Shown here: in pieces, positions 7,865-12,599 of the stretch
Numbering within the stretch: the stretch's first letter is position 1
Layout: the number at the start of each line of letters is the position of its first letter
Source: Bryobacterales bacterium
GTDB taxonomy: Bacteria > Acidobacteriota > Terriglobia > Bryobacterales > Bryobacteraceae
Direction of reading: 5' to 3'
DNA length: 12,599 nucleotides
Assembly (NCBI GenBank): GCA_003132905.1
Contig: PKZC01000347.1
Coordinates: forward strand, 7,164 to 19,762
The notes under the pieces: generated by a model
The model's database searches: none
Seen by the model: the letters and a program-made list of their open reading frames with translations, nothing else
Told to the model about the DNA's origin: nothing
Translations under genes and position numbers: made by a program

Positions 7865-7890
7865 CGGTGCAGCCCCACGGTGCAGCCCCA
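7865..7890. repeat. Tandem 13-bp repeat abutting a -35 box
   Basis: CGGTGCAGCCCCA occurs twice without a gap (7865-7877 and 7878-7890), directly upstream of the -35 box at 7859-7864 on the minus strand. A second TTGACA lies just beyond it (minus strand, 7899-7894). The position suits an activator site, but chance slippage duplication is equally possible. Confidence 0.85.
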
Positions 7891-7917
7891 TTGTGTCAAC
7901 CCCATTTGGGTAGTCCG

Positions 7918-8367
7918 CTAATTGTGTGTGGCTGTTTCCGAAACAAATTGTTGCAAGCGGTCTAGCACTCTATTAGCGTTTCTGACGCCCAACAGGATTT
8001 CGAGTTGGCCGCCAACAAGCAATTCGATGCAAAGCGGGACACGCCGATCACCTGGGGTGCGGTCGATCCAATAGGCGCGTTTGATCCCCGCCAATGGCAC
8101 ACGGAGTAGCTGCCCGAATACTGGTCTGAAAATGAACGTATCTTTCGTAAAGATTGCGGCCCGCCTATGGCGGATCGCCAGGGGCATCGCGAATACGATC
8201 CAAAGAGTCAGAAAGAATGGCAAATGTTTGCTTGCTTTTGGAAGGATTGTAAATTCAACCAGCATGATGGCGGTGAGGATGGTGATCGGAATAGCGAGAT
8301 GGGCTCGAAAGACTGCTTCGGCGCTCTCTTCACCCTCAGTCCACCATCCTCGAAGGCCCATACTCAT
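7918..8367 (-). CDS. Two-TM membrane protein with PH-like domain
   Basis: This protein has 149 residues from the ATG at 8367. A charged N-terminal stretch (RGWWTEGEESAEAVFRAHLA) leads to two hydrophobic helices (IPITILTAIMLVEF and LPFFLTLWIVFAMPLAI). A cytoplasmic C-terminal domain follows whose pattern (IFTKDTFIFRPVFGQLLRVPL, AGIKRAYWIDR, IELLVGGQLEILLG, NANRVLDRLQQFV) resembles bacterial PH-like (bPH/YdbT-type) domains. Function is unknown; family members sit in the inner membrane. The start is uncertain. A GTG at 8412 would add 15 residues but lacks a ribosome site. A GGAGGT lies 18 bases before the ATG at 8367, further than usual. The gene is divergent from rpsO. It is not clearly linked to the next leftward gene, which has its own promoter. 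Confidence 0.65.
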   Translation of the reverse strand: MSMGLRGWWTEGEESAEAVFRAHLAIPITILTAIMLVEFTILPKASKHLPFFLTLWIVFAMPLAIRHRRAAIFTKDTFIFRPVFGQLLRVPLAGIKRAYWIDRTPGDRRVPLCIELLVGGQLEILLGVRNANRVLDRLQQFVSETATHN

Positions 8368-8433
8368 TTGGGTTTTCTTTATGCTACCTCCAGCAATTCC
8401 CGCACGCTGCACACATTTAGCGCGCTAACCCCA

Positions 8434-8464
8434 TTGCCATGCGCGATCGCGGGTATGTTATCCT
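8434..8464 (+). promoter_or_regulatory. rpsO: Possible rpsO promoter with palindromic spacer
   Basis: TTGCCA (8434-8439) and TATCCT (8459-8464) lie 19 bases apart upstream of rpsO, a longer spacing than ideal. A TATGTT at 8454 is an alternative -10 box without a matching -35. The spacer holds the perfect 10-base palindrome CGCGATCGCG (8442-8451). Some promoter must be here because the flanking gene is divergent, but the exact hexamers are uncertain. Confidence 0.35.
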
Positions 8465-8514
8465 GTGAAGGACAAAAAAGAGATTAAGTTAAGACGAGGA
8501 GTATCGATTCGAGA

Positions 8515-8784
8515 ATGGCCCTGGCAACCGATTCCAAGCAGCAAGTAGTCGCAACATACCGAGTTCACAAAACGGATACCGGTTCGCCAGAAGTTCAGGT
8601 CGCGATCCTGAGTCAGCGCATTTTGCAACTCCAGGATCATTTCAAGACGCACCGTAAAGATCATCATTCCCGCCGGGGATTGTTGTCGATGGTCGCGCGG
8701 CGGCGCCGCCTTTTGAAATACTTGAAAAGCCGTAATCCGGATAGATACAAGAACCTGATTCAAAGCCTGGGCATCCGTCGTTAG
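8515..8784 (+). CDS. rpsO: 30S ribosomal protein S15
   Basis: S15 binds the central domain of 16S rRNA early in small-subunit assembly and contributes to an intersubunit bridge. The 89 residues match the family's standard length and conserved core: TGSPEVQVAILSQRI (about 22-36), LQDHFKTHRKDHHSRRGLL (39-57), the Arg-rich VARRRRLLKYLK and the LIQSLGIRR end. GAGGAG at 8496-8501 lies 13 bases before the ATG, slightly distant. In many bacteria S15 represses its own translation through a leader fold; the 50-base leader here could allow this, but I do not see the known E. coli pseudoknot. pnp follows after 126 bases, the common rpsO-pnp arrangement. Confidence 0.98.
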   Translation: MALATDSKQQVVATYRVHKTDTGSPEVQVAILSQRILQLQDHFKTHRKDHHSRRGLLSMVARRRRLLKYLKSRNPDRYKNLIQSLGIRR

Positions 8785-8803
8785 GTGTCCGGGTACAGGT
8801 AAA

Positions 8804-8819
8804 CCGCCCCGGTGGGCGG
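8804..8819 (+). promoter_or_regulatory. Hairpin after rpsO
   Basis: CCGCCC (8804-8809) pairs with GGGCGG (8814-8819) around a CGGT loop, 19 bases past the rpsO stop. No T tract follows, so full termination is unlikely. It could act as an attenuator, a 3' stabiliser of rpsO mRNA or a processing site. In E. coli the same interval carries an rpsO terminator and an RNase III site. Confidence 0.5.
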
Positions 8820-8876
8820 CGTTCCCGCAGTTTCACACACTCCAAAGTCTCCTCTTAATCCTATAAGCAGCCGGGG

Positions 8877-8892
8877 CAGACAGCCTCGTCTG
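8877..8892 (+). promoter_or_regulatory. Hairpin just upstream of the pnp ribosome site
   Basis: CAGAC (8877-8881) pairs with GTCTG (8888-8892) around a six-base loop, ending five bases before the AAAGGAA ribosome site (8898-8904) of pnp. Its place in the leader fits the post-transcriptional autocontrol known for pnp in enterobacteria. The stem is short, so this is suggestive only. Confidence 0.35.
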
Positions 8893-8910
8893 GATTAAAA
8901 GGAATTTCGA

Positions 8911-11019
8911 ATGCTACATACCGTAGAGATTGACCTGGACGGTCAAAAAATCACCCTGGAGACAGGCAAGATCGCGAAACAGGCCAATGGCGCCGTCGTG
9001 GTCCGCTCCGGGGACACCGTTGTTTTAGTGAGTGCGTGCGCCAACGAAGAGCCCAAGGCGAATGCCGCGTTCTTCCCCCTCACCGTCGACTATCGTGAAT
9101 ACACTTACGCCGCGGGAAAATTTCCCGGCGGCTTTATCAAGCGCGAGGGACGCCCTTCGGAGAAGGAAATCCTCACCAGCCGGTTGATTGACCGCCCTAT
9201 CCGGCCTCTGTTCCCCGAAGGCTTCATGAACGAATCGCAAGTGATAGCCATGGTGCTGTCGGCCGATCCCAAACGCGATCCCAGCACGCTGGCCATCATC
9301 GGGGCAGGCGCCTCGCTCGCCATCTCCGACATTCCGTTCCAGCATGTGTTGGGCGGCGTACGAGTGGGTTCGGTGAATGGCAAGCTAGTGGCCAACCCCA
9401 GCTATGACGAGACGCGCGAATCCAAGGTCAATATCGTTGTAGCCGGCACTGAAGAAGGCATTGTGATGGTGGAAGCGGGCGCGCAGCACGCCTCTGAAGA
9501 AGAAGTGCTGGAAGCCATTGAGTACGGCCACGAATGCTGCAAGAAGATCGTCGCCGGAATCCGCGAACTGGTGGCCAAGGCCGGCAAGAAGAAGCGGGGA
9601 GTGACGGTGCCGGTTGTCAACAAAACGCTGTATTCCAGTATCGAATCGCAGATCCGCAAGGAGCTGACCGACGCGCTCGACACCAAGAAATACCCCAAGC
9701 TCGAGAGCTATCACCGCGTCCACGAAGCCAAGAAAAAGGTGGTCGAGGCTCTTCCCGAGGAACAGCAGGCTGAAGGAAAAGAACTTTTCGACAGCTTGAA
9801 GGAGCGCATCTTCCGCGACGAGATGCTGAAGGCAAAACGTCGTCCGGATGGCCGGGCGTTCGATGAAATCCGCAATATCGATTGTGAAGTAGGCGTGCTG
9901 CCGCGCACGCACGGCTCGGCGCTGTTTACCAGAGGCGAAACGCAGGCTTTGGTAACCGTAACGCTTGGCACCAAGGACGACGAACAACGCATCGAGATGT
10001 TCGATCTCACCGAGACTTCCAAGCGCTTCATGTTGCACTACAACTTCCCGCCCTTCAGCGTGGGCGAGGTGGGGTTCATGCGTGGAGCCGGACGCCGCGA
10101 AATCGGACATGGCGCGCTGGCTGAACGGTCCATCTCAGCGGTGATGCCCGACGACAAGACGTTCCCCTATACCGTTCGCGTGGTTAGTGACATTTTGGAA
10201 TCGAATGGATCCAGTTCCATGGCCAGCGTCTGCGGCGGGATACTGGCGCTCATGGATGCGGGTGTACCAATCGCCGATCCAGTGGCCGGCATCGCCATGG
10301 GGTTGGTGCTGGAAGGCAAAGACTACGCCATCCTCACCGATATCGCCGGCGCCGAAGATCACTACGGCGACATGGACTTTAAAGTGTCCGGATCGCGCAA
10401 AGGCATTACTGGCCTGCAAATGGACATTAAGGTCCCCAACATTACCACCAAGATCATGAAAGAGGCGATGGCGCAGGCCAAAGTGGCCCGGCTGTTCATC
10501 CTGGACAAAATGGTGGCCACCATCGCGACGCCGCGCGGTGAAATGTCGCAGTACGCGCCGCGCATCTACACGCTTCAGATCCCGACCGACAAGATCCGCG
10601 ATCTGATCGGGCCGGGCGGCAAGATGATCCGCAGCATTGTGGAAGAAACCGGTGTGAAGATCGATGTCGAAGACGACGGTTCGGTCAAGATTTTCGCCGC
10701 CGACGGCGAGTCCGCTAAACTGGCCATCCAGCGCGTCACCGATATCTGCGCGGTTGCCGAAGTGGGCAAAACCTATCTTGGCAAGGTGGTACGGCTGGCG
10801 GAGTTCGGCGCGTTTGTCGAGATCTTCCCAGGCACCGACGGCTTGTTGCACATCAGCGAAATCTCGGAGAACCGGATCAAGGCTGTGCGCGACGAGTTGA
10901 AGGAAGGCGATCAGATCCTGGTGAAGGTTCTGGCGCTCGAAGGCAACAAAATTAAGCTGAGCCGCAAGGCAGTGCTTCGCGAGCAGCGCGATAAGCTGAA
11001 GACCCCGGCCACCGTCTAG
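8911..11019 (+). CDS. pnp: Polyribonucleotide nucleotidyltransferase (PNPase)
   Basis: PNPase degrades RNA 3'-to-5' by phosphorolysis, releasing nucleoside diphosphates, and can run backwards to add tails. It is a cytoplasmic trimer, often part of the degradosome. The 702 residues contain a first RNase PH domain (about 1-230, with YAAGKFPGGFIKREGRPSE), the helical linker (to about 315), and the catalytic second RNase PH domain (about 320-550). The latter carries the GDMDFKVSGSRKGITGLQMD stretch with conserved acids D487, D489 and D505. A KH domain with the GPGG loop (567-570) and an S1 RNA-binding domain (about 622-692) follow. Length and domain order are those of a standard bacterial PNPase (E. 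coli 711). The ribosome site AAAGGAA lies six bases upstream of the start codon. It is probably co-transcribed with rpsO. Confidence 0.99.
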   Translation: MLHTVEIDLDGQKITLETGKIAKQANGAVVVRSGDTVVLVSACANEEPKANAAFFPLTVDYREYTYAAGKFPGGFIKREGRPSEKEILTSRLIDRPIRPLFPEGFMNESQVIAMVLSADPKRDPSTLAIIGAGASLAISDIPFQHVLGGVRVGSVNGKLVANPSYDETRESKVNIVVAGTEEGIVMVEAGAQHASEEEVLEAIEYGHECCKKIVAGIRELVAKAGKKKRGVTVPVVNKTLYSSIESQIRKELTDALDTKKYPKLESYHRVHEAKKKVVEALPEEQQAEGKELFDSLKERIFRDEMLKAKRRPDGRAFDEIRNIDCEVGVLPRTHGSALFTRGETQALVTVTLGTKDDEQRIEMFDLTETSKRFMLHYNFPPFSVGEVGFMRGAGRREIGHGALAERSISAVMPDDKTFPYTVRVVSDILESNGSSSMASVCGGILALMDAGVPIADPVAGIAMGLVLEGKDYAILTDIAGAEDHYGDMDFKVSGSRKGITGLQMDIKVPNITTKIMKEAMAQAKVARLFILDKMVATIATPRGEMSQYAPRIYTLQIPTDKIRDLIGPGGKMIRSIVEETGVKIDVEDDGSVKIFAADGESAKLAIQRVTDICAVAEVGKTYLGKVVRLAEFGAFVEIFPGTDGLLHISEISENRIKAVRDELKEGDQILVKVLALEGNKIKLSRKAVLREQRDKLKTPATV

Positions 11020-11033
11020 CCACAAACTAAACA

Positions 11034-11056
11034 GGGATGCGGACAACCCGCATCCC
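11034..11056. terminator. Hairpin terminator between convergent genes
   Basis: GGGATGCGG (11034-11042) pairs perfectly with CCGCATCCC (11048-11056) around a five-base loop. It lies 14 bases after the pnp stop and 25 bases after the stop of the convergent gene. The T-richer flank (TGTTTAGTTTG) is on the minus-strand side, so it should end minus-strand transcription better. On the plus side it may mainly protect the pnp mRNA 3' end. Confidence 0.65.
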
Positions 11057-11081
11057 CCCCTAAGTAATAGTTGTTTATAGT

Positions 11082-11315
11082 CTACTGAGCTGCAGCGGGT
11101 GCGGCTTTTTTGCGTGCGGCCCGGCGCTTTTCCACAGGCGGCGTCCGATCGCTTTTCTTTAAAGCGGGCATTGCAATGGAAAGCACGAATTTCTTCTCGC
11201 CGTGATCGTCGAACTTAATTACGATGTACTCTTCCGTGCAGGAAGCTACGGAACCGAGACCGTACTTGGAGTGCTCGATCTGTGCGCCTTGCGCGAAAGC
11301 TGGTTTAAATGCCAT
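11082..11315 (-). CDS. Small protein with UvrD/PcrA-tail-like domain
   Basis: This protein has 77 residues. Residues 8-55 read GAQIEHSKYGLGSV...YIVIKFDDHGEKKFVLSIAMPALKK. The pattern is a G..V.H..FG.G.V opening, a beta strand with V.F...G.K.F, and a closing L. It matches the Tudor-like C-terminal domain found at the end of UvrD/PcrA helicases, where it contacts RNA polymerase. Here the domain stands alone, without a helicase. A basic Ala/Lys/Arg-rich tail (about 62-77) could touch nucleic acid. A role in transcription or repair is inference from the fold only. The ATG lacks a normal ribosome site (the bases before it read GACCCTCT). A possible -10 box TACAAT (minus strand, 11346-11341) lies inside a dyad, and no -35 is evident. 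A shared terminator follows. Confidence 0.75.
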   Translation of the reverse strand: MAFKPAFAQGAQIEHSKYGLGSVASCTEEYIVIKFDDHGEKKFVLSIAMPALKKSDRTPPVEKRRAARKKAAPAAAQ

Positions 11316-11331
11316 AGAGGGTCACTAATGC

Positions 11332-11354
11332 CTCAATATCATTGTAACATTGAG
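11332..11354. promoter_or_regulatory. Dyad over a possible -10 box
   Basis: CTCAAT (11332-11337) and ATTGAG (11349-11354) form an inverted repeat with an 11-base spacer. The spacer contains TACAAT on the minus strand (11346-11341), five of six matches to a -10 box, 26 bases before the start codon of the small protein. The arrangement resembles a repressor operator, but no good -35 is seen. Confidence 0.35.
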
Positions 11355-11394
11355 CCATCACTTACGCACCTAGAAGCCTGAAAATAGGAGCCTT

Positions 11395-11431
11395 GCCGCG
11401 CCCACGGTGCGGCCCGACAACTTCAGGTTGT
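11395..11431. promoter_or_regulatory. Two adjacent hairpins before the glycosyltransferase gene
   Basis: GCCGCGCC (11395-11402) pairs with GGTGCGGC (11406-11413) around a CAC loop, 8 bp with one G-U. ACAAC (11417-11421) then pairs with GTTGT (11427-11431). They lie in the gap between the divergent small protein and the glycosyltransferase. No T tract follows. They could be leader structure of the downstream gene or a transcription end from another unit. Confidence 0.4.
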
Positions 11432-11445
11432 AAGCTAGATAGAAA

Positions 11446-12599
11446 GTGTCCTCCTTGGACCGAACTCCCATTCAAATAGTCGCGCGCGAACGAACGCTCA
11501 ACCTTCTGCTTGGGCTGGTGCTGGCCTTGTGCATCGCGCGCCTCTGGCTGATGCCCTTGCCCTCAAGCTTTTGGGTGGACGAGATGGCTACTGTCTTCGT
11601 CGTACACCACGGGCCGAATCATCCCTCCTTCGCCGTTGCGCCGCAAGTGCCCGATTCTATTTATTACCAACTTCCGCGCGCCGCTGAATCGGTCTTTGGA
11701 TTTTCGGAAGTGGCTTACCGGTTGCCGTCGGTCCTGCTGATGGCCTTGGCTCTCTTCTTCATCGCACGTCTGGCAGCCCGACTGATTCATCCCGGCGCGG
11801 CTTGGTTCGTGGTTTTCGTCTGTCTTTCGATGCGGGGCATCAACGATCAGGCAGCCGATGCTCGTCCATACGCGCTTGGCACGTGCATCGCCGCCGGCAG
11901 CCTCTGGTTTCTGATCCGATGGCTCGATTCGGCGCATTGGTGGGATGCCGTGTTATTTATCGTGCTGGCTGCCCTGCTGTGGCGCGTCCATCTGCTGTTC
12001 TGGCCGTTCTACATCGTGCTGGCGCTTTATGCGGCAGTTCGTCTGGTGCGTCCCGAAACCGGTTACGACAGGCGCGGCTGGGCCCCGCTGATCGCCATAT
12101 TTGCACTGGTGGGCGTCGCCTTGATTCCGGTTCTGCTCGACGCGCTCAATCAGTTTCGCCACGCCACCGCACACGTTATTGTGGCGCTCCCGACGCTGCG
12201 CGACCTGCGCATCTCATTGAAATTCGGCGTCATCCTGATATGCGGCCTGGGAGCTTTCGTCCTTGGCCGGCTGTTGCGCTGGCCGCGCGTGCCTACGTTT
12301 TCATTCAATAGCTCGTTGGTCGCTATCGCCGCGTGGTGGCTGCTGCAGCCGCTGGCGCTGTTTGCGGTCTCTCGCGTTACGGGCAGCAGCATGTTTGTCA
12401 CGCGCTACCTTTACTTGGGCCTACCCGGAGCAGCGCTGGCTGCAACGCTCGCAGCCGCCTATTTCATTCCGTCCAATCGGTGGAAGCCGCTATCTTTGGT
12501 GTTTGCCGCCGGAGTATTGGTGATGTTGGGCCAATGGAGCCAGCTCTGGCCAATGCATCATGGCTCGGATTGGCGGCTGGCGGCGCATACCATCGATCA
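11446..12599 (+). CDS. GT-C membrane glycosyltransferase, PMT/ArnT-like (3'-truncated)
   Basis: The frame is open from a stop at 11440-11442 to the window end (384 codons plus two bases), so the C-terminus is missing. The protein is strongly hydrophobic with many membrane segments (for example NLLLGLVLALCIARLWL, LLMALALFFIARLAA and AVLFIVLAALL). It carries the acidic pair D45-E46 (FWVDEMATVF) in the first extracytoplasmic loop, where GT-C/GT39-type enzymes place their catalytic Asp-Glu. A DARPYAL segment (from about 11860) and a late GSDWRLAAHTID stretch also fit this group. Such enzymes move a sugar from a polyprenyl-phosphate carrier to a lipid, glycan or protein on the outer face of the inner membrane. 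Acceptor and sugar are unknown. The start may be GTG 11446 or TTG 11455; neither has a strong ribosome site. Confidence 0.8.
   Translation, partial: MSSLDRTPIQIVARERTLNLLLGLVLALCIARLWLMPLPSSFWVDEMATVFVVHHGPNHPSFAVAPQVPDSIYYQLPRAAESVFGFSEVAYRLPSVLLMALALFFIARLAARLIHPGAAWFVVFVCLSMRGINDQAADARPYALGTCIAAGSLWFLIRWLDSAHWWDAVLFIVLAALLWRVHLLFWPFYIVLALYAAVRLVRPETGYDRRGWAPLIAIFALVGVALIPVLLDALNQFRHATAHVIVALPTLRDLRISLKFGVILICGLGAFVLGRLLRWPRVPTFSFNSSLVAIAAWWLLQPLALFAVSRVTGSSMFVTRYLYLGLPGAALAATLAAAYFIPSNRWKPLSLVFAAGVLVMLGQWSQLWPMHHGSDWRLAAHTID

Noticed and set aside
7841..7899. A second promoter from the upstream TTGACA on the minus strand (7899-7894)
   Set aside because: Seventeen bases downstream the sequence is GGGGCT, with no resemblance to a -10 box.
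9385..10110. Long antisense frame (241 codons) opposite pnp, and a 303-codon one at 10135-11046
   Set aside because: They are mirror frames of a G+C-rich, strongly conserved gene; the sense strand clearly encodes PNPase.
11802..12311. Plus-strand frame of 169 codons inside the last region
   Set aside because: The overlapping frame that stays open from 11446 to the window end shows many membrane helices and the WVDE motif; this one is an out-of-frame shadow that includes an unlikely run of Arg, Gly and Ser.

Overview
The window looks like a chromosomal segment from a member of the Acidobacteriota, probably of the Solibacter/Bryobacter kind. The reasons are a moderately high G+C content (judged by eye), a DUF6599-type protein directly after secA, a secreted proline-run protein of a type I associate with acidobacteria, and an exporter ending in the FELQAA..YR style of acidobacterial ABC transporters. 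The taxonomic call is inference. I see no transposase, integrase, CRISPR array, tRNA or rRNA, so this is mostly core genome with a few lineage-specific proteins.

Layout. Positions 1-3254 (+) hold the C-terminal three quarters of secA and an overlapping DUF6599 membrane-anchored envelope protein. Positions 3255-3625 form a 371-base gap with a near-consensus sigma70 promoter (TTGACT-N17-TATGAT) and an unusually structured leader. That leader precedes a TTG-initiated ABC exporter (3626-5479, +). A leftward block follows: a small one-TM protein (5487-5984), an OmpH/Skp-like periplasmic chaperone (6044-6553), a GroES co-chaperonin that overlaps it by 8 bases (6546-6839), a secreted protein with eight consecutive prolines and its own promoter (6934-7812), and a two-TM PH-like protein (7918-8367 or 8412). 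Rightward again come rpsO (8515-8784) and pnp (8911-11019), the classic S15/PNPase pair. A 9-bp hairpin then separates pnp from a convergent small protein (11082-11315, -) with a UvrD/PcrA-tail-like fold. Divergent from that is a multi-membrane GT-C type glycosyltransferase (11446 to the window end, +), cut by the boundary.

Functionally the window is dominated by protein export and envelope biogenesis: the SecA motor, a Skp-like chaperone, several Sec-dependent proteins, an exporter and a lipid-linked-sugar glycosyltransferase. It also contains the ribosome/RNA-turnover pair rpsO-pnp. I found no clear new defence or mobile system. The best candidate for something undescribed is the RNA leader at about 3436-3600. 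It has strong local hairpins plus two competing long-range pairings, as a switching regulatory RNA would. Next come the groES-ompH overlap without groEL and the free-standing UvrD-tail-like protein.
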